From Mediterraneibacter catenae (GTDB lineage Bacteria; Bacillota; Clostridia; Lachnospirales; Lachnospiraceae), in NCBI RefSeq assembly GCF_008691045.1, contig NZ_VMSO01000001.1, positions 1 to 64,000 of the forward strand: a stretch of DNA of 64,000 nt. The letters run 5' to 3'. The notes under the pieces were generated by a model. That model searched no databases. It saw only the letters and a list, made by a program, of their open reading frames with translations, and was not told the origin of the DNA. How positions within the stretch are numbered: position 1 is the stretch's first letter; each line of letters starts with the position of its first letter. Shown piece by piece: positions 17,742 through 25,388 of the stretch. The position numbers were made by a program, and so were the translations under genes.

Positions 17742-18524
17742 TCATTCCCCGAGCAGATATCTGCGCATAGTCTTGAGGGCATTTTTCTCCAGGCGGCTCA
17801 CCTGAGCCTGGGAGATATTGATTTGTTCTGCCACTTCCATCTGCGTTTTTCCCTCAAAGAACCGAAGTGTGATAATATAACGTTCCCGCTCATTTAACCG
17901 CTCCATGGCCGCCTCCAGGGAAAGTTCTTCCACCCAGTTTTCTTCTTTGTTCTTCTTGTCGCTGACCTGATCCATAACATAAAGAGTATCTCCGCCGTCA
18001 CTGTACACCGGCTCCTGCAGGCTCATCGGACTCTGGATAGCATCCAGAGCAAATACAACATCTTCTTTTGATATTCCTATCTCATCCGCGATCTCCTGCA
18101 CGGTCGGTTCTTTCATATGACGGCGGATATACCCTTCTTTTGCATAGATTGCTTTATATGCCGTATCACGCAGCGAACGGCTCACCCGGATCGGACTGTT
18201 GTCCCTGAGATACCGGCGGATTTCTCCGATGATCATAGGGACCGCATAAGTTGAAAACTTTACCATCCTCGACGGATCAAAATGATCCACCGCTTTCATA
18301 AGTCCCACGCAGCCGATCTGAAACAGATCATCTGCATTCTCACTGCTGCCCTCAAAGCGTTTGATCACACTTAAGACAAGTCTTAAGTTCCCTTTAATGT
18401 ACGTTTCCCTGGCCTCTTCATCCCCGGCTTTGATCCGTTCAAAAAGTTCTGCCTTCTCCTCCTCCTTCAGAAGCGGAAGTTTTGATGTGTTCACTCCGCA
18501 CAGTTCAACCTTATTCACCATCAT
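17742..18524 (-). CDS. sigG: Forespore sigma factor SigG
   Basis: This 260-residue sporulation sigma factor directs late forespore transcription. The N-terminus NKVELCGVNTSKLP is the characteristic sigma-G anti-sigma-binding region, and region 2 contains DDLFQIGCVGLMKA and KFSTYAVPMIIGEIRRYL. Region 4 holds the helix-turn-helix (TQMEVAEQINISQAQVSRLE). Of two adjacent ATGs, the one at 18524 has the better spacing (9 nt) from AGGAGG. It stands apart from the spoIIG genes that precede sigG in Bacillus, so its regulation is likely through its own promoter. Presence argues that the organism can form spores. Confidence 0.96.
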   Translation of the reverse strand: MMVNKVELCGVNTSKLPLLKEEEKAELFERIKAGDEEARETYIKGNLRLVLSVIKRFEGSSENADDLFQIGCVGLMKAVDHFDPSRMVKFSTYAVPMIIGEIRRYLRDNSPIRVSRSLRDTAYKAIYAKEGYIRRHMKEPTVQEIADEIGISKEDVVFALDAIQSPMSLQEPVYSDGGDTLYVMDQVSDKKNKEENWVEELSLEAAMERLNERERYIITLRFFEGKTQMEVAEQINISQAQVSRLEKNALKTMRRYLLGE

Positions 18525-18627
18525 AGCAGCAATCCTCCTAAGCAATTTCTACTTAGAATGATTCTCACCTGGCGGATAAGATATTCCGGAAGTCAGAAAA
18601 TTTTATAAACTTTTAGTCCTTGACAAA

Positions 18628-20238
18628 TCAGTCGTCTATATCCCACTTGTCTGACAGATTGTTAATCTGCGTTTCAAATTTCGCTTTGTCTTTGTTGGAT
18701 AATCCCTCGTTTTTGTAGATAACGTCAAGCAGCCGTTTTCCCGCCGCAACCAGACGCTCAAAGGCAGTATCAGCCCTGCGCTGTGCCGGCTTCTTCGCTT
18801 TCACCGGTATCCTGACGCCTTCGTTTATGATCTCGTTCGTCAGGAGGTCAACTTCACAGCAAGGGTACGGCGCCCATGTACTGTAACCGAACTCCTTGTT
18901 GACAGTGTCTGCGAACTTCTCAGTTACTGTATCCTCGCCATGTACGACAAACACCCTCTCCACCGGCGTTCGGAATGCACCCACCCATTTCAGAAGACCG
19001 TTCATGTCGGCATGGCCGCTGACTCCGTGCAGGCTTTCAATCCGCGCATGCACCTCGATCGGTTCCCCGAAAAGCTTTACATTCTTCTCTCCTTCCAAAA
19101 GTCTGCGCCCGAGTGTTCCGTTTGCCTGATATCCTACAAACAGGATCGTACACTCCGGTCTCCAGAGGTTGTGCTTAAGGTGGTGGCGGATACGTCCCGC
19201 ATCACACATACCTGATGCCGATATGATAACTTTCGGCTTTTCGATAAAGTTGATCATCCTGGAATCGTCACTCGTAGTCGATGTATGCAGCCCCGGGAAC
19301 ACAAGGGGATTGATCCCCGAATTGACAAGCTGCATTGCCTCCTCGTCAAAGCACTCCCTCATATTGAGAGTAAACACTTTTGTTGCCTCGATCGCAAGCG
19401 GACTGTCCAGATAAACATCAAAATCCGGATATTCCGGCAGCAGATTATTCTCCTTGATCTCCCGGATAAAATAAAGCATCTCCTGAGTCCTGCCGACAGC
19501 AAAGGACGGAATTACGACATTTCCGCCCCGGTCAAATGTCTCCTTGATGATCCTTGTGAATTCACCGATATAATCCGGCTTCTCTGCCGTGTGGATACGG
19601 TCGCCGTATGTAGACTCCACAACCACATAATCGGCTGCCGCAGTGTATGTGGGATCTTTGATGATCGGCTGATCCAGATTGCCCACATCCCCGGAAAATA
19701 CGATCTTCTTCGTCACATCCCCTTCAGTGGCCCACACTTCGATACTGGCCGACCCCAGCAGATGTCCTACATCAGTAAAGCGAATATCAATACCATCACA
19801 GATTGAAATACGCTCCCCATACTCGCACGGAACAAGAAGTTCTATCGCATCCAGGGCATCCTGCATCACATACACCGGCTCATACTCCGGTTTACCGGCT
19901 CTTTTTCCTTTCCGATTGCGCCATTCCGCCTCGAATTCCTGGATATGTGCACTGTCACGCAGCATGATATTGCACAGGTCCACTGTCGCAAATGTAGCAA
20001 AAATCTGCCCTTTAAAGCCGTTTTTTGCAAGTTTCGGAAGCATCCCGGAGTGATCGATATGAGCGTGAGTCAGGAACACATAGTCAATGTCTGATTCGGG
20101 GATCGGAAGTCCCGGATTCTCGTACAGATCCGGTCCCTGCTCCATACCGCAGTCGATCAGGATATTCTTTCCCGCCGCCTGAAGAAAATGACAGCTTCCC
20201 GTTACCTCATGGGCTGCTCCTACAAATGTCAGTTTCAT
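18628..20238 (-). CDS. Beta-CASP metallo-beta-lactamase RNA hydrolase-like protein
   Basis: This 536-residue cytosolic metallohydrolase of the MBL/beta-CASP family is related to CPSF-73/YsgA-type RNA nucleases. Metal ligands sit in THAHIDHSG (HxHxDH), with later conserved motifs including GHLLGSASIEVW, the SGDVGN aspartate, SASGMCDAGRIRHHL and HGVSGHAD. A C-terminal extension of about 70 charged residues follows the core. Its likely role is RNA processing or turnover; no substrate is identifiable. It is upstream of sigG on the same strand, with a gap of about 100 nt. Confidence 0.9.
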   Translation of the reverse strand: MKLTFVGAAHEVTGSCHFLQAAGKNILIDCGMEQGPDLYENPGLPIPESDIDYVFLTHAHIDHSGMLPKLAKNGFKGQIFATFATVDLCNIMLRDSAHIQEFEAEWRNRKGKRAGKPEYEPVYVMQDALDAIELLVPCEYGERISICDGIDIRFTDVGHLLGSASIEVWATEGDVTKKIVFSGDVGNLDQPIIKDPTYTAAADYVVVESTYGDRIHTAEKPDYIGEFTRIIKETFDRGGNVVIPSFAVGRTQEMLYFIREIKENNLLPEYPDFDVYLDSPLAIEATKVFTLNMRECFDEEAMQLVNSGINPLVFPGLHTSTTSDDSRMINFIEKPKVIISASGMCDAGRIRHHLKHNLWRPECTILFVGYQANGTLGRRLLEGEKNVKLFGEPIEVHARIESLHGVSGHADMNGLLKWVGAFRTPVERVFVVHGEDTVTEKFADTVNKEFGYSTWAPYPCCEVDLLTNEIINEGVRIPVKAKKPAQRRADTAFERLVAAGKRLLDVIYKNEGLSNKDKAKFETQINNLSDKWDIDD

Positions 20239-20274
20239 AGTCTCACCAGCCTTTTTTGCTTTTTTTCTATTGTA

Positions 20275-20919
20275 TCATACTGTCTTCCACTTTTTTACTT
20301 TCTCTTTGTAAAAGATTAACCCTTCTTTCACGATCTGTGCTTTTGAGCCATTTATCTCTACCACGGTAATCGAACAGTTCGGCGGGACCTCGTCTCTCCA
20401 GAAATGTTCCACTGACAGATTGCCCCGTATCCGGTTCAAAAGCGAAGTCATCGCCGCGCCATGTGTCGATACCAGGATGCTCTTGCCCGCAAGATCTTCC
20501 CTCCTCATCAGAGATTCAAGAAATCCCCCTGTTCTCTCATAGAGCTGCGGGATCGTCTCTGCGTCATCCGGAGGTATATAATTGCCAGTATCACAAAAGA
20601 AACGGTTGAATGCCTCGCTTTCCGGATCACAATGATCACCCCCGCAGTATACTCCTTCGTATCTTCCGAAGCTGATCTCCTGAAGCCGGGCCTCGTCATA
20701 AAGCGGAACATCTCTCCCTTTCAGTATGATCTGTGCCGTCTCCTTTGCCCTCAGCAGCGGGCTGGTCATTCCGATATCGATCTGTATGTCTTTCATGCCT
20801 TCCGCTGTCTCTTCTGCGAGACGGCGTCCGTAATCGTTGAGCGGGATATCCGTCCTCCCCTGTACTCTATGACTTTTATTCCAGTCCGTTTCTCCGTGAC
20901 GGACAATGTATAATAACAT
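20275..20919 (-). CDS. Histidine phosphatase family protein
   Basis: This 214-residue phosphoglycerate-mutase-like phosphatase has the catalytic loop IVRHGETDWN at its very N-terminus and a second histidine in LVSTHGAAM. Mid-protein acid residues (FGRYEGVY) match the broad-specificity phosphatase/CobC-type group. The start at 20919 is set by GGAGGAAC 5-10 nt upstream and by the position of the RHGET strand. Substrate is unknown. It is expressed from a promoter that overlaps, back to back, that of luxS. Confidence 0.88.
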   Translation of the reverse strand: MLLYIVRHGETDWNKSHRVQGRTDIPLNDYGRRLAEETAEGMKDIQIDIGMTSPLLRAKETAQIILKGRDVPLYDEARLQEISFGRYEGVYCGGDHCDPESEAFNRFFCDTGNYIPPDDAETIPQLYERTGGFLESLMRREDLAGKSILVSTHGAAMTSLLNRIRGNLSVEHFWRDEVPPNCSITVVEINGSKAQIVKEGLIFYKEKVKKWKTV

Positions 20920-20958
20920 GAATGTTCCTCCTATTCCGACGGGTGGACCGTAATTCCA

Positions 20959-20986
20959 CTCTAGTATACCTACTCTAGTATACCTG
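20959..20986. repeat. 14-bp tandem duplication carrying -10 boxes
   Basis: ACTCTAGTATACCT occurs twice in direct succession. Each copy holds TATACT on the minus strand. Only the copy further from the gene has a fitting -35 (TTGCCG, 17 nt away). Confidence 0.8.
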
Positions 20987-21005
20987 CTCTGCAGGCACAC
21001 GGCAA
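20977..21005 (-). promoter_or_regulatory. Promoter of the histidine phosphatase gene
   Basis: TTGCCG, a 17-nt spacer and TATACT on the minus strand. It lies back to back with the luxS promoter, whose -35 starts 4 nt away. Confidence 0.55.
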
Positions 21006-21008
21006 GCC

Positions 21009-21037
21009 TTGTATTTTACCGCCTGAAAAGCTATAAT
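21009..21037 (+). promoter_or_regulatory. luxS promoter
   Basis: TTGTAT, a 17-nt spacer and TATAAT, with the start codon about 38 nt after the -10 box. Confidence 0.7.
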
Positions 21038-21074
21038 AGACAGGACAGATCACAGAGAAAGGAAGCAGATCATT

Positions 21075-21554
21075 ATGAAAAAAATCGCAAGTTTTACCAT
21101 TGACCATATTCGCCTGAAACCGGGCATCTATGTCTCCAGAAAGGATAATGTGAACGGTTCTGTCATTACTACATTTGATATCCGCATGACAAGTCCAAAC
21201 GATGAACCTGTCATGAATACCGCAGAAGTCCATACGATTGAACATCTGGGCGCTACTTTTTTGAGAAATCACAAAACTTATCAGAATCAGGTAATCTATT
21301 TCGGACCCATGGGCTGCCGGACAGGATTCTACCTTCTTCTCGCAGGAGATTATACATCCCGCGACATCGTCCCCCTGATGAAAGAAATGTTCTCGTTCAT
21401 CGCTTCTTTTGAGGGTAATGTTCCGGGAGCATCCGCCAAAGACTGCGGCAACTATCTGGATATGAATCTCCCGATGGCAAAATATCTCGCCCGCAGATTT
21501 CTTGCGGAAGTACTCACAGACATACATGATTCCCAGCTTTATTATCCTGAATAA
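21075..21554 (+). CDS. luxS: S-ribosylhomocysteine lyase LuxS
   Basis: This 159-residue cytosolic metalloenzyme splits S-ribosylhomocysteine into homocysteine and DPD, the precursor of autoinducer-2, in the activated methyl cycle. Metal ligands His53 and His57 (HTIEH, with catalytic Glu56) and Cys124 (AKDCGNYLDM) are all present, as is the active-site Cys81 in GPMGCRTG. AAAGGAAG precedes the ATG. No pfs/mtnN or other methyl-cycle gene is adjacent, so it stands alone with its own promoter. Its last 13 nt overlap the 3' end of the opposing DUF5662 gene. Confidence 0.98.
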   Translation: MKKIASFTIDHIRLKPGIYVSRKDNVNGSVITTFDIRMTSPNDEPVMNTAEVHTIEHLGATFLRNHKTYQNQVIYFGPMGCRTGFYLLLAGDYTSRDIVPLMKEMFSFIASFEGNVPGASAKDCGNYLDMNLPMAKYLARRFLAEVLTDIHDSQLYYPE

Positions 21555-22141
21555 GTTCCGGACTTATGCCTTTTTATCACAGGCGCACATATGTAATGTC
21601 TTCCTGTGCGCCTTCTTAAAACATATTTCTTTATATACCGGTACGTTTTTTCTTCTCCCTGTCCTGCCAGCATGTGAAGCAGCTTCTCCAGCAACGCCCT
21701 CGTCTCCGGGTGCATCATGTCTCCCGCCTTTCCGCTCAGATAATACTCGAGCGGATCGCTGTCTTTATACTGCCCGCCTTTATAAACTTTACTGGCCGCT
21801 ATCCGGTCAAGAAACATCTCTACCACATATCTGACCGGCATTTTCATTCCTGCCAGCATTTTTTCCCCATCCAGACTATAGTCAATCCAGTATTCATAGT
21901 GGTGTTTATTTCTCCCTTTATGATGGAGCCAGGCCGACGAGTATCCTTTGTCTTCACGCTCCGCATTGTTCGGGCTTCTTGTTCCCTGATAATATTTACA
22001 CCCCACACGGAATTCTGTGGGGCTGTATTTTGAGAGATCATGGAGCAGTCCCTGCCTGTACAGACCTACCCGGAAACATTCTTTCATAACAAGAATCTTA
22101 TGCTTTGTGATTGTATTAAAATGTGCCAGTGCTTTTTTCAT
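21542..22141 (-). CDS. DUF5662 family protein
   Basis: This 199-residue cytosolic basic protein appears to belong to DUF5662, a family often mislabelled as catalase. It has histidine/aspartate clusters reminiscent of HD-type metal sites: LLHDLSKYS near residue 33 and WLHHKGRNKHHYEYW near residue 71, then DRIAASKVYKG. It could be a small metal-dependent phosphohydrolase, but no activity is established to my knowledge. The ATG overlaps the stop of the pseudo-GH13 gene (ATGA), with AGGAG upstream, so it is the third cistron of that operon. The C-terminal tail is Arg/Lys-rich. Confidence 0.75.
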   Translation of the reverse strand: MKKALAHFNTITKHKILVMKECFRVGLYRQGLLHDLSKYSPTEFRVGCKYYQGTRSPNNAEREDKGYSSAWLHHKGRNKHHYEYWIDYSLDGEKMLAGMKMPVRYVVEMFLDRIAASKVYKGGQYKDSDPLEYYLSGKAGDMMHPETRALLEKLLHMLAGQGEEKTYRYIKKYVLRRRTGRHYICAPVIKRHKSGTYSG

Positions 22142-23916
22142 TGTTTCTCCTGTCCGCCGTCCTTTGCTGATGCTTTCTTTGTCCGGGCCGGTGTCTTTTT
22201 CGGCTTTCCGGGCTGTTTCTCGCTCACCAGCACAGTAATACTGCGTTCTTTCAGCGTTATTTTCTTCTGGTCATCCACAGGGACCAAAACAGCCTCAACT
22301 CCATTTTCCGTAGCTGCCGCCGAACTCCATCTCTTATTCTTTCCCGGTGAAGGCAGCGCATAATTATGTGGAAGCCAATGCATATTATAAGCTACAAAGC
22401 ACTCGGTATCGCCCAGATCTTCTCCGGCATACAGCACTCCGAGCTGTCTGCTGTACACTTCTGCATTTACCTGCCATGCATTCTCTCCATGGTAAGATAC
22501 ATCCGGCATGCCGCACGCTGTACGGTCAAGCCCTTTAAGTTCTTCCGCGCGGTGCAGGCATGGATGTTTTTTACGGAAAGCAATCAGATTTTTTACATAG
22601 GTAAAGAGTGTATTATCTGTCTTAAGCCTGCTCCAGTCCACCCATCCGATTTCATTATCCTGACAATATACATTATTATTCCCTTTCTGGCTGTTGTAAA
22701 ATTCATCTCCTGCCAGGATACAGGGTGTTCCCTGTGCCAGGAGCAAAAGCATAAACGCATTTCTGACCTGATTTTTTCTCAGTGTCATGACCGCACGCTT
22801 ACGGCTCGGCCCTTCTGCCCCGCAGTTCCAGCTATAATTATAATCCGGTCCATCCGTATTATTTTCTCCGTTGGCATCATTGTGTTTGCAGTCATAAGAA
22901 ACCAGATCCCACAGTGTAAATCCTGTCTGTGCAGTGATATAATTGCATTTTCCATCCGATGCCGAATGATGGGACAATGCCCACATCACATCGTTTATCA
23001 TATTCTCGTCGCCTTTAAGAAAACGACGCATAATGTTCTGGAATGCATCATCTTTACGCATCAGTTTAATATCTTTGAGCAGCGGGTCAGAATTCAGCAT
23101 TTCCCACGGTACGCTGTACGGATTAACGACAAATCCGTCCACATGATACTCAAGCATATAGAACCGCAGACATTCGAGTGCAGTCTGCGCCGGGACTTCC
23201 TGCGTAAATGGCATCTCCAGCACCACTTCAATGCCCGCCCGATGACACTCTTTTACCATATCTTTCAGCTCATGTACCGCAGAACCGCCTGCCGAGTAAG
23301 CCTCTTTCGGCGCAAAATAATACGCCGGTCCGTATCCCCAGTAATTGATCTTTGTCTTTGTACATTCCTCAAACTCATAAACAGGCATGCACTGGATCTG
23401 ATTGATCCCCAGATCTTTGAGATATGGAATTTTTTCTATAATCCCTTTGTAGGTTCCCTTATGGGCTGCTTTGGAGGAACTGTGTTTTGTAAAACCTCTC
23501 ACATGCAGACTGTACGCGATAACTTCGTTCCATGGCAGATGAAGCCTCCTGTCATTTTCCCAGTCATATTCGGGAGAGACAAGTTTCCCCCGCATCTCGT
23601 GTTCCTGTAGATTTCTCTTCTTCCCAAAAAACTTCTTCCCGGCAATCTCTCTTACATAAGGGTCCAGGCATACACGTCCGTCTATGCGGAAATTATACTC
23701 ATATTTTCCGGCATCTATGTTTTCGACTGCCAGAAACCGGACTTCTCCGATCCCCTCTTCCTGCGGCATATCAAACGTACATTCCGGACGTGTCTTTCCC
23801 TCTTTGTAGAGTAAAAGCTCACATTTTTTTCCCGTGGGGACCTGCACCGCAAAATTCACTGTAGTTCCCTTTACAACCGTACCGAAGGGCTGCGGTCTTC
23901 CTGTTATTTTTTTCAT
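22138..23916 (-). CDS. GlgX/isoamylase-like GH13 protein lacking catalytic residues
   Basis: This 592-residue cytosolic protein has the domain order of glycogen debranching enzymes: CBM48-like beta sandwich (residues 8-95), (beta/alpha)8 GH13 barrel, C-terminal beta domain, and a Lys/Ala-rich tail. The catalytic GH13 residues are replaced. The nucleophile position in VDGFVVNPYS is Asn265 instead of Asp. The region-I motif usually ending in NH reads VVLEMPFT. The barrel is shortened where the acid/base Glu should be. Region IV reads YITAQTGFT instead of the usual ...AHDGFT. Substrate-cleft features such as LVSYDCKHNDANGEN persist. It is therefore probably a glycan-binding or regulatory pseudoenzyme. 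Co-operonic with a binding lipoprotein and DUF5662. Confidence 0.85.
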   Translation of the reverse strand: MKKITGRPQPFGTVVKGTTVNFAVQVPTGKKCELLLYKEGKTRPECTFDMPQEEGIGEVRFLAVENIDAGKYEYNFRIDGRVCLDPYVREIAGKKFFGKKRNLQEHEMRGKLVSPEYDWENDRRLHLPWNEVIAYSLHVRGFTKHSSSKAAHKGTYKGIIEKIPYLKDLGINQIQCMPVYEFEECTKTKINYWGYGPAYYFAPKEAYSAGGSAVHELKDMVKECHRAGIEVVLEMPFTQEVPAQTALECLRFYMLEYHVDGFVVNPYSVPWEMLNSDPLLKDIKLMRKDDAFQNIMRRFLKGDENMINDVMWALSHHSASDGKCNYITAQTGFTLWDLVSYDCKHNDANGENNTDGPDYNYSWNCGAEGPSRKRAVMTLRKNQVRNAFMLLLLAQGTPCILAGDEFYNSQKGNNNVYCQDNEIGWVDWSRLKTDNTLFTYVKNLIAFRKKHPCLHRAEELKGLDRTACGMPDVSYHGENAWQVNAEVYSRQLGVLYAGEDLGDTECFVAYNMHWLPHNYALPSPGKNKRWSSAAATENGVEAVLVPVDDQKKITLKERSITVLVSEKQPGKPKKTPARTKKASAKDGGQEKQ

Positions 23917-23930
23917 ATTCCGTTCCTTTC

Positions 23931-24917
23931 TCACTGCCAGCCGTCTGTTCCATACATGTCTACGTTATCTTTATTGATAAAGAACGTCTCAACATAAGTC
24001 TCAGGTTCATAGACACCATTTTCCAATATTGCCGCTGCAGTTTTTGCGGCTATCTTTCCTATATTGATCGGAGATTTTGCCCCGATTCCCGTCATAGGGT
24101 CTGCGACTTCCGCCAGAGCGCTTTTTATTGCCGGTGACCCGCCCACACTGTATACAAGAATATTGTTTTTGCTCTCTTCTTTAAGCGCGGACAGCACCTG
24201 CTCCGCCATCTGATCATCGCCGCACATGATCGCATCAATCTGAGTCTCGCCTGAAAGTATAGCTGACAGCTGATCCGGTATCGTACTGTAAGCATCGCCC
24301 GAATCAATCCGTTCTACTTCAAACCCTTGATCAGCGATTGCCTCTTCGAATCCGGTGATGCGCTCATTAACCGCCGCAGAATCCGGATGTTCGACGATCA
24401 CCAGTGATCCGCCGTCCGGCTTTCTGCTGATCAGGTCTTCACCACACAGCCTTCCCGCATTATAATCGTCAGATCCGACAAATGCCTCTGTCAGGCTCGT
24501 CTCCTGCACTCGTACATCCAGGTTTACGACCGGTATATCTGCTTCGTCAAGAGCCTGCAAAGCGGGTGTAATCGCATCGGAATCCACAGGGCAGAGAAAT
24601 ACAGCTTCTACTCCCTCATTGATCAGTTCCTTTATCTGATCTATCTGCACATCTGCATCGCCTCCTGCATCCCGCACGAGCATGCGGCTTTTCTCTTCTT
24701 CAACGGTTGTTCCGACGGATTCTTTCAGCGCCTCATAAAACGGATCCGCCATATCAGAACAGCTGAATCCGTACACATGTCCGCCCGTTTCTTCCTCTTG
24801 TTCAGGTTCTTCGACCACGGCATTATCCTCAGGAGTTCCTACGTTTTGTTTGCATCCTGAAATAAAAAGTACTGAAAATAAAGTCGCCAGGACAAGCAGT
24901 ATAGTCTTTTTTCTCAT
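23931..24917 (-). CDS. Orphan sugar-type substrate-binding lipoprotein
   Basis: This 328-residue extracellular lipoprotein (lipobox FISGC) has a ribose/galactose-type periplasmic binding fold (Peripla_BP_4): GFSCSDMADPFYEAL as first strand-helix, then VEAVFLCPVDSDAI, FVGSDDYNAGRL and IMCGDDQMAEQVL. An acidic Glu-rich linker follows the lipid-anchored cysteine. No permease or ATPase gene is nearby, so it may serve a distant transporter or a sensor. GGAGG is 8 nt before the ATG. It is the first gene of the operon with the pseudo-GH13 protein (14-nt gap), under a near-consensus promoter. Confidence 0.88.
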   Translation of the reverse strand: MRKKTILLVLATLFSVLFISGCKQNVGTPEDNAVVEEPEQEEETGGHVYGFSCSDMADPFYEALKESVGTTVEEEKSRMLVRDAGGDADVQIDQIKELINEGVEAVFLCPVDSDAITPALQALDEADIPVVNLDVRVQETSLTEAFVGSDDYNAGRLCGEDLISRKPDGGSLVIVEHPDSAAVNERITGFEEAIADQGFEVERIDSGDAYSTIPDQLSAILSGETQIDAIMCGDDQMAEQVLSALKEESKNNILVYSVGGSPAIKSALAEVADPMTGIGAKSPINIGKIAAKTAAAILENGVYEPETYVETFFINKDNVDMYGTDGWQ

Positions 24918-24962
24918 TACGTATTCCTCCTGATCCTGCATTTTAACGCATTCTACTCTTTC

Positions 24963-24990
24963 ATTCTACCGTGTTTCGGGGGAATGTCAA
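24963..24990 (-). promoter_or_regulatory. Promoter of the binding lipoprotein / pseudo-GH13 operon
   Basis: TTGACA, a 16-nt spacer and TAGAAT on the minus strand, about 45 nt before the start codon. Confidence 0.7.
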
Positions 24991-25001
24991 TAGATTGCAG
25001 C

Positions 25002-25030
25002 TTGCTTTTTCCGGCGTGATCTGATACCAT
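25002..25030 (+). promoter_or_regulatory. Promoter of the DUF1292 gene
   Basis: TTGCTT, a 17-nt spacer and TACCAT, about 48 nt upstream of the start codon, divergent from the lipoprotein promoter. Confidence 0.5.
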
Positions 25031-25078
25031 CAGAGTACATTAAAGCTGTATATGCAGCACGTCAAAGGAGAAAATCTT

Positions 25079-25384
25079 ATGAACGAAAATGAATCACTCA
25101 CTGTAACACTGACCCTGGAGAACGATGAAGAACTGGAATGCGATGTCCTGACTATCTTTGAGACCGACGGACGGCAGTACATCGCCCTGCTCCCTCTGAA
25201 TGACGAGGGAGACAGCGATGACGGACAGATCTACCTCTACCGCCTGACAGACAATGGAGAAGGTGAAGAACCAGGTCTGGAAAATATTCTGGATGACGAT
25301 GAATTCGAACGGGTTTCCGAGGCATTCAACGACTGGATGGAAGCGCAGGATTTCGGGGATATCGATCTGGATGACATGGAGTAG
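25079..25384 (+). CDS. DUF1292 family protein
   Basis: This 101-residue acidic cytosolic protein matches the DUF1292 pattern: beta strands LTLENDEELECDVLTIFE, then a strand IALLPLN followed by IYLYRL, and an acidic helical C-terminus (VSEAFNDWMEA). Function is unknown; in other Firmicutes relatives accompany yrrK/alaS-type genes, which is not the case here. The start at 25079 is set by AAAGGAG 8 nt upstream. The gene ends 4 nt before the opposing helicase gene, so the two converge almost without a gap and no terminator is visible between them. Confidence 0.85.
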   Translation: MNENESLTVTLTLENDEELECDVLTIFETDGRQYIALLPLNDEGDSDDGQIYLYRLTDNGEGEEPGLENILDDDEFERVSEAFNDWMEAQDFGDIDLDDME

Positions 25385-25388
25385 ACAT

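Noticed and set aside
20959-20986. Tandem repeat as the beginning of a CRISPR array
   Set aside because: Only two adjacent copies with no spacers; no cas genes in the window.
22366-23610. Long open frame antisense to the pseudo-GH13 gene
   Set aside because: Fully covered by an intact coding sequence with domain support; composition (Ile/Cys/His-rich) is typical of antisense reading.
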